29,562 nt of DNA from JAMCZZ01 sp964363695 (GTDB taxonomy: Bacteria > Patescibacteriota > UBA1384 > XYA2-FULL-43-10 > 1-14-0-10-43-13), in NCBI GenBank assembly GCA_964363695.1, contig CAYIJI010000003.1, forward strand, positions 1 through 29,562, in the 5' to 3' direction. This document shows positions 22,142 to 29,562 of this stretch, piece by piece; the first letter of the stretch is position 1, and the number at the start of each line of letters is the position of its first letter. The notes under the pieces were generated by a model, which saw nothing but the letters and a program-made list of their open reading frames with translations, was not told the DNA's origin and did no database searches. The translations under genes and the position numbers were made by a program.

Positions 22142-22870
22142 ATGCGGATAAAAGACACCCCAAAAGTTGATCGGCCACAAGAGAAATTGGTCAAATATGG
22201 CACAAAAAAATTATCAGATGCCGATCTTTTGGCAATTATTCTACGCACAGGCACACAAGAGACAAATGTTTTAGAACTTTCTAAAAAGATTTTACGCAAA
22301 TTCAAAAATGATCTAAAAAATATTACGATTGATAAATTAAAAGAAGTTCCGGGTCTTGGCGAAATAAAAGCTTGTCAGATCATCGCAGCGTTAGAACTAT
22401 CTAATCGTTTAATGCGTGAAAATGATCAGCCACAACTAATTTCGCCTGAAAAAGTCTTTGAGTCAGTCAAAGAAATTCGAGAAAGCAAGAAGGAGCACCT
22501 CTTGGCTATCTATCTGGATGTTAAGAATAGAGAAATTTCGAGAGAAGTCATATCTATCGGAACACTAACCGCTAATCTTGTTCACCCGAGAGAAATCTTT
22601 GAGCCAGCTATTAGACAATTAGCCGCAGGAATAATCATAGTTCACAATCATCCATCTGGCGAATCCGAGCCATCAAAAGAAGACATTGAAGTAACCAAGC
22701 AGCTGCAAAAAGCAGGCAAATTAATAGGTATTTCAATTATTGACCATATCATTGTTACCAAGGATAGTTTTTACAGTTTTGATAGTTGGCATAAAAGCGT
22801 ACATTGGATAAACTATAGTTGTCATTATTCTTCGACTCCGCGTTGTTTGCGGGTGGAGAAGCATTATTAA
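22142..22870 (+). CDS. radC: RadC/JAB-domain protein with altered C-terminus
   Basis: The protein has the N-terminal helix-hairpin-helix-like region (LLAIILRTGT...VPGLGEIKACQIIAALEL) and the JAB/MPN metal motif HNHPSGESEPSKED with an upstream Glu (HPREIFEPA). RadC proteins are common on mobile islands and their activity is unsettled. MRIKDTPKVDRPQEKL fits the usual RadC start, so I use 22142; repeat unit 6 supplies an RBS for the ATG at 22131, whose short frame overlaps it. The normal ending after TKDSFYSF is replaced by about 24 unrelated residues, part of them encoded by an imperfect palindrome at 22830-22861. Confidence 0.9.
   Translation: MRIKDTPKVDRPQEKLVKYGTKKLSDADLLAIILRTGTQETNVLELSKKILRKFKNDLKNITIDKLKEVPGLGEIKACQIIAALELSNRLMRENDQPQLISPEKVFESVKEIRESKKEHLLAIYLDVKNREISREVISIGTLTANLVHPREIFEPAIRQLAAGIIIVHNHPSGESEPSKEDIEVTKQLQKAGKLIGISIIDHIIVTKDSFYSFDSWHKSVHWINYSCHYSSTPRCLRVEKHY
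22830..22861. repeat. Imperfect palindrome in the 3' end of radC
   Basis: CTTCGACTCCGC and GCGGGTGGAGAAG form imperfect arms around GTTGTTT. GTCATTATT precedes it. It resembles a dispersed intergenic repeat that now codes for the RadC tail. Confidence 0.5.
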
Positions 22871-22909
22871 TAAAAAGTTCTCGATAAACTCAAACAATAA
22901 AGGAGCCTA

Positions 22910-23239
22910 ATGAACGTTAAAACAACAAAATCAGCCACCGAAGTCCGCAAAGACTTCTTTGATATACTCGACAAGGTCGAAAGTTCTGGCGTACCCTATA
23001 CTATTACTAAAGCAGGCAAACCAGTAGTAGTAATGATGAGTGCTGAACAATATGAGTCTTGGGAGGAAACTTGGGATATTATGAGCGATCCCGAATTGGT
23101 CAAAGGCATAGCTCAGGGAGAAAAGGATTTAGCTGAAGGCAGATATTCTACATACGAGGAGGTTTTTGGTATGACCCCACAACAATCTCTGGCGATTGCT
23201 GAAGAAAAGAAATCTTATGGCAAAAAGAGCAAAAAGTGA
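22910..23239 (+). CDS. Phd/YefM-type antitoxin
   Basis: This 109-residue protein has the typical Phd/YefM N-terminal DNA-binding fold (SATEVRKDFFDILDKVESSGVPYTITKAGKPVVVMMSAEQYESW) and a flexible charged C-terminal half that would wrap the toxin. AAGGAG lies 5 bases upstream of the ATG. The TGA stop overlaps the toxin start by four bases, the usual coupled arrangement. The pair is expected to autoregulate its transcription. It is longer than many YefM proteins (about 80-90 residues). Confidence 0.9.
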   Translation: MNVKTTKSATEVRKDFFDILDKVESSGVPYTITKAGKPVVVMMSAEQYESWEETWDIMSDPELVKGIAQGEKDLAEGRYSTYEEVFGMTPQQSLAIAEEKKSYGKKSKK

Positions 23240-23493
23240 AATATAGAATTATCATTTCCAAAGAAGCGCAAAAAAACCTAAAAAGACTTCCTGCCAATTA
23301 TGCAGAAAGAATCCAGGTCAAAATCGCTGTTTTGGCCACAGGGCCCTACATAGGTAAAAAACTAGAGGGTCGACTTTCGGATAGATATTCAATCCGTGTC
23401 TGGCCGTACCGAATAATTTACAAAATTGTAAAACAAAAATTAATCATTGAAGTTATTGAAATAAAACACCGCCAAGTGGCATATAAGGATTAA
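23236..23493 (+). CDS. RelE/ParE-family toxin
   Basis: This 85-residue protein has the RelE fold sequence pattern: SKEAQKNLKRLPANYAERI, then KLEGRLSDRYSIRVWPYRIIYKI and a final EVIEIKHRQVAYKD. RelE toxins cleave mRNA at the ribosome, ParE toxins poison gyrase; the R-x-R-Y and terminal H-R residues favour the RelE side but do not settle it. The start is GTG within GTGA, overlapping the antitoxin stop. The hsdM gene begins 13 bases downstream, so the toxin-antitoxin pair may help keep the restriction-like block in place. Confidence 0.9.
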   Translation: MKYRIIISKEAQKNLKRLPANYAERIQVKIAVLATGPYIGKKLEGRLSDRYSIRVWPYRIIYKIVKQKLIIEVIEIKHRQVAYKD

Positions 23494-23506
23494 TAAGGAT
23501 CACATT

Positions 23507-24982
23507 ATGGCAAACGAAAAAAATACAATTTCATTTGAGCAGGCATTCAAAAATATCGACAATGTTCTTTGGAAAGATGCCGGTGTTTCGAGCGAGCTGG
23601 ACTATGTCGAGCAAACCTCTTGGGTTTTATTCCTGAAATATCTTGATGATCTAGAAGAGCAGAAGAAAAAGGAGGCGTTTCTCTCGGGCAAAGAATATGG
23701 ATATATTATTGATCCCGAATATCGCTGGGAAGTTTGGGCAGCTCCAAAAAACGCCGAGGGAAAGCTTGATCACAACAAGGCGCTTTCCGGTGATGATCTA
23801 ATTGATTATGTTAATCAAAAACTATTTCCATATCTCAAAAAATTTAAAGGTCCTGATAATGCAGATAAAATTGAATATAAAATCGGCGAAATTTTTAGCG
23901 AAATAAGAAATAAAATACACTCAGGTTACACACTCCGCAACATCTTGGACATCGTTGACACAATGCATTTCAGATCGCAATCGGAAAAACACGAACTCTC
24001 ACACCTCTATGAAGGTAAAATCAAAAATATGGGCAATGCCGGTCGCAATGGTGGCGAGTATTATACGCCTCGTCCGCTTATTAAAACCATTATCAAAGTG
24101 GTAAACCCAAAAATTGGCGACAGGATTTATGATGGCGCAGTCGGCTCAGCCGGCTTCTTGGTTGAAGCATTTGAATATCTTAAAAACAGTAAAAATCTCT
24201 CGACAAATGATGTTGAAGTTCTACAGAAGAAAACTTTTTATGGCAAAGAGAAGAAACCGCTAGCTTACATTATTGGCATTATGAATATGATTCTTCATGG
24301 CATTGAAGCGCCAAACATTATTCACACCAATACGCTTTCGGAAAATATCTCTGACATCCAAGAAAAAGATCGCTATGACATCATCCTAACTAATCCACCA
24401 TTTGGCGGGAAAGAAAGAACTGAAGTCCAGCAGAACTTTCCAATCAAAACCGGTGAAACTGCATTTCTTTTTCTTCAACACTTTATTAAATCACTTAAAG
24501 CTGGTGGCAAAGCAGGAATCGTCATAAAGAATACTTTTCTTTCCAATACTGACAACGCCTCTGTTTCTCTTCGTAAATATTTGCTCGAAGGTTGCAATCT
24601 TCACACAGTTCTCGATCTGCCCGGCGGTACATTTGCTGGTGCAGGTGTAAAAACGGTGATTCTGTTTTTCGAAAAAGGCGCGCCAACCAGAAAAGTTTGG
24701 ATTTACCAGCTCAACCTCGCCCGCAACCTCGGCAAAGGCAATCCACTAAACGAAACCGACCTCGCCGAATTCGTAAACTTACAAAAAACCAAATCAGACA
24801 GTGAAAACAGCTGGTCAATTGACATCAAAAATCTCAATCAAAAAACCTTCGATCTCTCCGTAAAAAATCCGAATAAAAAAGATGAAACCACCCTCCGCGA
24901 ACCAAAGGAGATTTTAGGGGAGATGAAAAGTCTTGATGAAGATAGTGCAAAGGTCATGAATAGTATAAAGGAAATACTATAA
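23507..24982 (+). CDS. hsdM: Type I restriction-modification methyltransferase subunit HsdM
   Basis: This 491-residue N6-adenine methyltransferase has the N-terminal HsdM helical domain, then the SAM-binding motif I DGAVGSAGFL (209-218) and catalytic motif IV NPPF (296-299), followed by the GTPxxxFLFLQH-like region and LPGGTFAGAGVKTVILFF. It would methylate adenine at a site chosen by HsdS. Motif I has Gly where DPAxGSxG is usual. AAGGAT six bases before the ATG fixes the start. The last third uses more C-ending codons than the first, a possible sign of a mosaic gene. The OLD-like gene follows after five bases. Confidence 0.93.
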   Translation: MANEKNTISFEQAFKNIDNVLWKDAGVSSELDYVEQTSWVLFLKYLDDLEEQKKKEAFLSGKEYGYIIDPEYRWEVWAAPKNAEGKLDHNKALSGDDLIDYVNQKLFPYLKKFKGPDNADKIEYKIGEIFSEIRNKIHSGYTLRNILDIVDTMHFRSQSEKHELSHLYEGKIKNMGNAGRNGGEYYTPRPLIKTIIKVVNPKIGDRIYDGAVGSAGFLVEAFEYLKNSKNLSTNDVEVLQKKTFYGKEKKPLAYIIGIMNMILHGIEAPNIIHTNTLSENISDIQEKDRYDIILTNPPFGGKERTEVQQNFPIKTGETAFLFLQHFIKSLKAGGKAGIVIKNTFLSNTDNASVSLRKYLLEGCNLHTVLDLPGGTFAGAGVKTVILFFEKGAPTRKVWIYQLNLARNLGKGNPLNETDLAEFVNLQKTKSDSENSWSIDIKNLNQKTFDLSVKNPNKKDETTLREPKEILGEMKSLDEDSAKVMNSIKEIL

Positions 24983-24987
24983 AAACT

Positions 24988-26856
24988 ATGAAATTAGTAT
25001 TCAAAGAAAAATACCTATCAATCGATCAGTTCAATGATGTCGAAATTCCGGATTTTTCTGTTGTCACCGGAGTCAACGGTTCGGGCAAAAGTCACTTATT
25101 GCAGTCAATTGAGCGAAAGAAAGTACAGATTGAAGGAATGGAAAGCGCAAGCGTTGTCTTTTTTAATTATGAAACATTTAAGCTAGAAAATGAAAGCGCG
25201 TTTACTGCCCATGAAATAGCGGCAGAAAGAGAAGGTGCTTGGAATTATTTTGATCAACAGATCAAAGCCCCAATCGCTTCGTGGAGAGAAAGTTATCTGC
25301 TAGAATTCTATACGGATTTGAAAGAAATATGCATAACAAAGAAGAAAGATTTATGGTTTTTACAGAAAGATGATATTGGGGACGATATTAAATATGGCCA
25401 GTTGCAGAACTATAAAAAAGCCATAAAAGATCATTTTAATACTCCACATCTGAAAGGAAATCAACAAGCACAGGCAATTCTAGTGCTTATAAAAGGGCTT
25501 AAATTCAGCATTGATTATATTGAAAAAGCTGAATTTATTGAAATATACAAGCCTTTTTATTTTAAATCAGACTTTTTACCCCAACAACTTGGTAAAATTA
25601 TTTGGGATTACTACGAGAGACTTTATCACAATCAAGTGAATGAATTTGAGAACACAAAGCATGGCGGTAGTCGCATCGTTTTATCTCAGGAAGAATTTTC
25701 CAAAAAATATGGAGATAAGCCGTGGGAAATATTAAATAAGATTTTAAAAAGTTTTGATAATTTGGACTATCAGGTAAATTCCCCAGATGGAACAGATATA
25801 TTTCTTAATTATGAATTGAAACTTATTCACACAAAAAAAGAGTCTTTAGAAATTGGATTTGATTTACTTTCTTCTGGCGAAAGAGTACTTATGGCTTTGG
25901 TGGCCTCTATATACAAGTCGCTCTCCGATAAGCACTTTCCCGATATCCTATTATTGGATGAAATTGACGCCTCTCTTCATCCTTCAATGATTAAAAATTT
26001 ATTAGAGGTTATTCATAATATTTTTATCAAAAAGGGCATCAAAGTGATTTTGGTCACCCATTCTCCTACAACTGTGGCACTTTCTCCCAGTGAATCGATA
26101 TTTGTTATGAACAAAGAAGGTATAGGGAGAATCGAAAAAAAAGACAAGAAGGACGCGCTATCAATACTCTCTGAGGGATTTGCATCATTATCCCAGGATG
26201 ATTCGGATTTAAGTATTTCGTATAATCTTTCAAAGTCGCCTAGATGTATTATTTTAACCGAAGGAATCACTGATAAAATTATAATTGAAACTGCATGGCA
26301 GAAACTAAATCCAAAGACAGAAGCAGTGTTTTATATTCAAGATTGTTTTGATGCCTCTTTCTTGAGAAATATGTTATCTCGAGGAGGTGATATGCCAGAC
26401 GGGATTTTTGTTAAATACACGGACAAGATTTTTATCGCTTTATTCGATTTTGATGCCGAGGGATACGGTTGCTGGAATCAGTTAAGCAAGAATTTTTCAA
26501 TCGAGTCAGGGAATGACCCAGAAAAATGTCTATCAAAAAAACATAAAAGTCACAACGCGCATGTACTACTTTTACCTGTTCCGAAGGATCAAGAGATGAA
26601 GAAACAAGTGATACAAGAGGGTATAAATACATATAAGGATAAATCACATTTGCCCATTGAACTATTATTTCACAACATTTCATCTCTAAGTAAAAACTTT
26701 ACAACAGAATCAGCCTCTGGAGGAGGAACAATAATAAGGTTCGTTGGCGATAAAAGAAAATTTGCAGAAAATATTGTCAATCTTGGTACTAATGATTTTG
26801 ATAATTTTAAACCGCTTTTTGGCAAGATAGAAGAATTGATAAAAGCGAGTAAGTAA
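24988..26856 (+). CDS. OLD-like ATPase with TOPRIM-type domain
   Basis: This 622-residue protein has an ABC/SMC-type ATPase: Walker A GVNGSGKS (28-35), signature LSSGER (294-299), Walker B LLLDE (321-325) and H-loop THS (357-359). A C-terminal TOPRIM-like part follows, with TEGITD (E425) and DFDAEG (D487, D489), the acidic residues used for metal-dependent DNA cutting in OLD-family nucleases. It sits between hsdM and hsdS on the same strand, so it may be the effector of this block. A plain AAA_15/21 ATPase with a decayed nuclease is the alternative. No clear ribosome-binding site precedes the ATG; translation may depend on hsdM. Confidence 0.88.
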   Translation: MKLVFKEKYLSIDQFNDVEIPDFSVVTGVNGSGKSHLLQSIERKKVQIEGMESASVVFFNYETFKLENESAFTAHEIAAEREGAWNYFDQQIKAPIASWRESYLLEFYTDLKEICITKKKDLWFLQKDDIGDDIKYGQLQNYKKAIKDHFNTPHLKGNQQAQAILVLIKGLKFSIDYIEKAEFIEIYKPFYFKSDFLPQQLGKIIWDYYERLYHNQVNEFENTKHGGSRIVLSQEEFSKKYGDKPWEILNKILKSFDNLDYQVNSPDGTDIFLNYELKLIHTKKESLEIGFDLLSSGERVLMALVASIYKSLSDKHFPDILLLDEIDASLHPSMIKNLLEVIHNIFIKKGIKVILVTHSPTTVALSPSESIFVMNKEGIGRIEKKDKKDALSILSEGFASLSQDDSDLSISYNLSKSPRCIILTEGITDKIIIETAWQKLNPKTEAVFYIQDCFDASFLRNMLSRGGDMPDGIFVKYTDKIFIALFDFDAEGYGCWNQLSKNFSIESGNDPEKCLSKKHKSHNAHVLLLPVPKDQEMKKQVIQEGINTYKDKSHLPIELLFHNISSLSKNFTTESASGGGTIIRFVGDKRKFAENIVNLGTNDFDNFKPLFGKIEELIKASK

Positions 26857-26857
26857 A

Positions 26858-27370
26858 ATGAAAAATAATTGTCAAAAAAGTGATCAATCAAATGAGCGTC
26901 TTAAGATGGTTGATAAAATAGACTTTAATTCGATAATTAAGAAAGATGCCAAAGAATTTAATGCAATCTATCAAAAGGTGTTAGATCGCATAAAGGACAC
27001 GAACGGTATAGAAAAATTTATTACCAGTTGGGCATTTATAGAACAAATCACACTCCCAAGTTTAATCAGGTTAATTTTCTGCAGATTGCAACTAAGCAAT
27101 ATCCCAAACATGGACGATATGACAACTTCACAGCTAATTTCCTGTTATTATTTTATAAGTCATGATTACAATTTATATAAAGATCTTGTTGTCGCAAATA
27201 AAATGAGAAATAAAATAGTCCACAAGGTTTATCTTGGCGACCCTGATGACAAAATGAAAGCAGATTTGAAAGAAAATACTAATTTTATTCTTAAAAGTAT
27301 TTTTATTCCCATTCTTGAAAGATTAACCGGGAAAACATCAATTCCCGTGCTTACACTTTATGGCAAATGA
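26858..27370 (+). CDS. Small helical protein with HEPN-like Rx4H motif
   Basis: This 170-residue protein is mainly helical. It contains NKMRNKIVHK, in which R117 and H122 fit the Rx4-6H motif of HEPN ribonucleases, followed by helices typical of short HEPN-like or DUF4145-like proteins. HEPN proteins often act as toxins in defence systems, but the motif is short and many non-catalytic proteins also have RNxxxH. It starts two bases after the OLD-like gene. An internal ATG at 26906 is possible. The assignment is an inference from motif and location. Confidence 0.6.
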   Translation: MKNNCQKSDQSNERLKMVDKIDFNSIIKKDAKEFNAIYQKVLDRIKDTNGIEKFITSWAFIEQITLPSLIRLIFCRLQLSNIPNMDDMTTSQLISCYYFISHDYNLYKDLVVANKMRNKIVHKVYLGDPDDKMKADLKENTNFILKSIFIPILERLTGKTSIPVLTLYGK

Positions 27371-27426
27371 TGGAATGATTGTCGGGCAGAGACAATAAAA
27401 ATTATTCAGGATCAAAAAATATAAAA

Positions 27427-28581
27427 ATGAAAAATAATTGGCAAATAAAAAAACTTAGTGAAGCTTGCAAGGTTTTCACAGACGGGGACTGGATTGAATC
27501 TAAAGATCAGTCAGATTCTGGTATCCGTTTAATTCAAACAGGAAACATCGGAAACGGTATTTTCAAGGATCGTGGAGAAAAGGCTCGCTATATTTCGGAA
27601 GAAACTTTCAAAAGGTTGCGTTGTGAGCAAATATTCCCGGGAGATTGTTTTGTTTCTCGATTACCGGATCCTGTTGGTAGAGCATGCATAATTCCAGAAA
27701 CCGACCAGAAAATGATCACTGCTGTCGACTGTACTATTATTCGCTTTAAGGACACCGTTTTGTCAGAATGGTTTAATTATTATGCACAATCGACAAGATA
27801 TCTTTCTGATGTTGAAAATGAAACAACAGGGACAACACGAAAAAGAATAAGCAGAAAAAGTCTCGGGAATATTGAAATACCCCTTCCGCCAATTGAAGAG
27901 CAAAGAAGGATTGTAAAAATTTTGGATGAAGCGTTTGAGAAAATTGAAAAAGCAAAAGAAAATACTGAAAAAAATCTGAAAAATGCTCGAGAACTTTTTG
28001 AATCATATTTACGAGGTATATTTATTAACTCGGAGGAGGACTGGGAGAGAAAAACATTAAATCAGATTTCAGATAATTTAGACAGCAAAAGGGTTCCTGT
28101 AACTAGAAATATTAGAAATAAAGGTTCTATCCCTTATTATGGGGCTTCGGGCATCGTTGACTATGTTGCAGATTATTTGTTTGACGAAGATTTACTTTGC
28201 GTTTCTGAAGATGGTGCAAATTTACTTGCCCGAACATATCCAATAGCTTTCTCTATTAGTGGAAAAACATGGGTCAATAACCACGCTCATGTAATGCGTT
28301 TCGAAAAAATAGAAAGTCAAAAATTCGTCGAATATTATTTAAACTCAATAAAACTGAATCCATATGTAAGCGGAATGGCTCAACCAAAATTGAATCAAAA
28401 AATGTTGAATTCTATTCCGGTACCTTACCCATCGTTTTCCGAACAAAAATCCATCGTTGAAAAACTTGATGCGCTGTCAGAGCAGACGAAAAAGCTGGAG
28501 AAGAATTACAAAAAGAAGCTTGAAAATTTAGATGAACTAAAAAAATCAATTCTTAAAAAAGCATTTGAGGGGGAGCTATGA
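27427..28581 (+). CDS. hsdS: Type I restriction specificity subunit HsdS
   Basis: This 384-residue protein has two target-recognition halves. The first opens WQIKKLSEACKVF and ends with the conserved helix IPLPPIEEQRRIVKILDEAF; the second opens WERKTLNQISD and ends with VPYPSFSEQKSIVEKLDAL, each followed by a long coiled spacer. Such subunits read a two-part DNA site and position HsdM. I chose the ATG at 27427, where homology begins, over an in-frame TTG at 27379. It ends GEL, as many HsdS do, and its TGA overlaps the next ATG by four bases. The sequence recognised cannot be predicted. Confidence 0.93.
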   Translation: MKNNWQIKKLSEACKVFTDGDWIESKDQSDSGIRLIQTGNIGNGIFKDRGEKARYISEETFKRLRCEQIFPGDCFVSRLPDPVGRACIIPETDQKMITAVDCTIIRFKDTVLSEWFNYYAQSTRYLSDVENETTGTTRKRISRKSLGNIEIPLPPIEEQRRIVKILDEAFEKIEKAKENTEKNLKNARELFESYLRGIFINSEEDWERKTLNQISDNLDSKRVPVTRNIRNKGSIPYYGASGIVDYVADYLFDEDLLCVSEDGANLLARTYPIAFSISGKTWVNNHAHVMRFEKIESQKFVEYYLNSIKLNPYVSGMAQPKLNQKMLNSIPVPYPSFSEQKSIVEKLDALSEQTKKLEKNYKKKLENLDELKKSILKKAFEGEL

Positions 28582-29381
28582 AAACATTCAGAGTGTATTC
28601 CGATGAGAGCCGTCAGAAATGTGAAAGATTTCTTTTACTTTCTGCTTTATGGATCGGCGAAGATAATATTGAAGAAACTGAAAATGAAATTAAGATTTTG
28701 CGTCATCAAAATGGTTATATAAATAGCGATGGAAAACACATTGACTTTCTGGGTGAATTTAAATGGACTAAAGTTTCTAACAAATATTTACCGATCTATG
28801 AAAAGCTTATCGATTTGTTTTTTAACTGGATCGAAAATGACTTAGCGCGATACTGTTGCATGCTGGTTGATACTCAAAGTGAAGCTGTAAATGCATATAG
28901 TAATATAAAGAAAGAAGGGTATTTCAAATTGCTTTATCAGCTTTATTATCATAATTCAAAAAACCCCGGCATTTACAAAATTTTTCCAGATAGTATTAAG
29001 AATCCAACTCAAGATAAGGTAGATTTTAACGATCTGGATAAATGTTTAGATCGAGCATTTATGAATAAGTTTAAGCCGCTGATCAATCCTTCTGAATTGC
29101 CTGACGGCAAGGGTTTTCTTAATAATATTACACCCGTTGATTCAAAGCAGTCGGAATTTATCCAAGCAATAGATGTAGTTATGGGTGCTCTTGGTTATTT
29201 TCAAAATCGACATTTTAAAAAAGTTGGTGCTAATAAGGCAAAGGTAAAGTTAATGAAATATGTGATTGATAAACTAGTTTATTCAGGAATCATTCAGATC
29301 CAAAGCAAAAAGTTTTTAATCGCAAAATCAACCAAATTTAACATATGGATGTTCCGACCAAATAAAAAAGACCCTTGTTAG
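28578..29381 (+). CDS. DUF3800 protein (RNase H-like fold)
   Basis: This 267-residue protein begins with the DUF3800 hallmark VYSDES (D9, E10) and has the second acidic motif DSKQSEFIQAIDVVMGAL near the C-terminus. DUF3800 proteins are thought to be RNase H-like nucleases and are found with phage and defence genes; activity is not established. The ATGA overlap with hsdS shows it belongs to the same operon. A large palindrome begins 11 bases after the stop, so this is the last gene of the block. Confidence 0.88.
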   Translation: MKTFRVYSDESRQKCERFLLLSALWIGEDNIEETENEIKILRHQNGYINSDGKHIDFLGEFKWTKVSNKYLPIYEKLIDLFFNWIENDLARYCCMLVDTQSEAVNAYSNIKKEGYFKLLYQLYYHNSKNPGIYKIFPDSIKNPTQDKVDFNDLDKCLDRAFMNKFKPLINPSELPDGKGFLNNITPVDSKQSEFIQAIDVVMGALGYFQNRHFKKVGANKAKVKLMKYVIDKLVYSGIIQIQSKKFLIAKSTKFNIWMFRPNKKDPC

Positions 29382-29391
29382 AGTCGTTTTT

Positions 29392-29462
29392 ATGGAGTCC
29401 TGGGTACTGGGTCAGTGCCCGGTGTGACATTAGTCACAGGAGACGTCACCCAGTAACTCCAT
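29392..29462. repeat. Large compound palindrome ending the operon
   Basis: ATGGAGT (29392-29398) and TACTGGGT (29405-29412) pair with ACCCAGTA-ACTCCAT (29448-29462), leaving a 6-nt bulge. Inside lies TGTGAC-ATTA-GTCACA (29423-29438). It could terminate transcription and is also the type of structure seen in dispersed repeats. A TATAAT at 29471-29476 follows, with no good -35 element. Confidence 0.7.
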
Positions 29463-29524
29463 ATTTATTGTATAATAAGTGGGGCAGTCATGTCAATAGT
29501 AAAAAATGTAACCGTTCACTGTAT

Positions 29525-29562
29525 CGTCATTCTGAAGCCGATTTTAGGCTGAAGAATCTAGC
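29525..29562. repeat. Possible dispersed repeat at window end
   Basis: CGTCATTCTGAAGCC...GGCTGAAGAATCTAGC contains AGCC/GGCT arms and imperfect outer arms. It is of the same general style as the other GTCATTC-type palindromes here, and it is cut by the window edge. Confidence 0.4.

Noticed and set aside
1..29562. tRNA or rRNA genes
   Set aside because: I read the intergenic gaps for cloverleaf and rRNA-like sequence and saw none. A short or split tRNA cannot be fully excluded without a covariance search.
29382..29562. Beginning of an hsdR gene at the window end
   Set aside because: After DUF3800 there are only palindromic repeats and no open frame of note on either strand. Whether hsdR lies further on cannot be seen.

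Overview
The window looks like a chromosomal segment of a Candidate Phyla Radiation (Patescibacteria) bacterium, probably from the Parcubacteria, Microgenomates or Berkelbacteria part of that group. The reasons are the gene families seen (a DUF4012 membrane protein beside glycosyltransferases, a DUF5679-like zinc-ribbon peptide, a DUF5661-like protein, a thioredoxin-like protein of the type found with VKOR), short AT-rich intergenic heptamer repeats, and moderate-to-low GC. TGA is used as a normal stop (end of the Phd-like antitoxin and of hsdS), so this is not one of the groups that read UGA as glycine. The lineage is inferred from gene content only.

Layout. 1-1360: repeats, then a secreted or membrane-anchored hypothetical protein and a thioredoxin-fold protein whose two catalytic cysteines are both serine. 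1519-1819: a small zinc-ribbon gene with its own promoter and terminator. 1828-8180: a cell-surface polysaccharide block with a polyprenyl-phosphate sugar transferase, a GT4 glycosyltransferase, a DUF4012 protein and, on the other strand, a GT39/ArnT-like membrane glycosyltransferase. 8461-14151: gyrB, carrying a 141-residue mini-intein, and gyrA, ending in a perfect 16-bp terminator hairpin.

14196-22870 is an accessory region. A REP-associated tyrosine transposase (RAYT, a Y1/HUH enzyme) sits between two inverted copies of a palindrome. Four more copies of that palindrome, all in one orientation, follow over 6.3 kb. Each of these four carries a G-rich tail, a GTCGATGGACA/CGAGCTC box and, in three of them, a ribosome-binding site. 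They separate small cargo modules: DUF5661 plus a broken Nudix gene; a MerR-HTH/GHKL-ATPase protein with a STAS-like partner and an 80-nt candidate ncRNA; a Fic enzyme; GNAT, a small ORF and RhuM; then RadC. This reads like a cassette array built from RAYT-type repeats and is my main candidate for something undescribed.

22910-29381 is a defence or addiction block: a Phd/RelE-type toxin-antitoxin pair, then HsdM, an OLD-like ATPase with a TOPRIM-type domain, a small protein with an Rx4H HEPN-like motif, HsdS, and a DUF3800 protein. No HsdR is present in the window. The genes are packed closely, with 4-base overlaps at two junctions, and end at a large palindrome, so the block may be a modification system in which the OLD, HEPN and DUF3800 proteins replace the usual restriction subunit. 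All functions are inferred from sequence reading alone; no database search was run.
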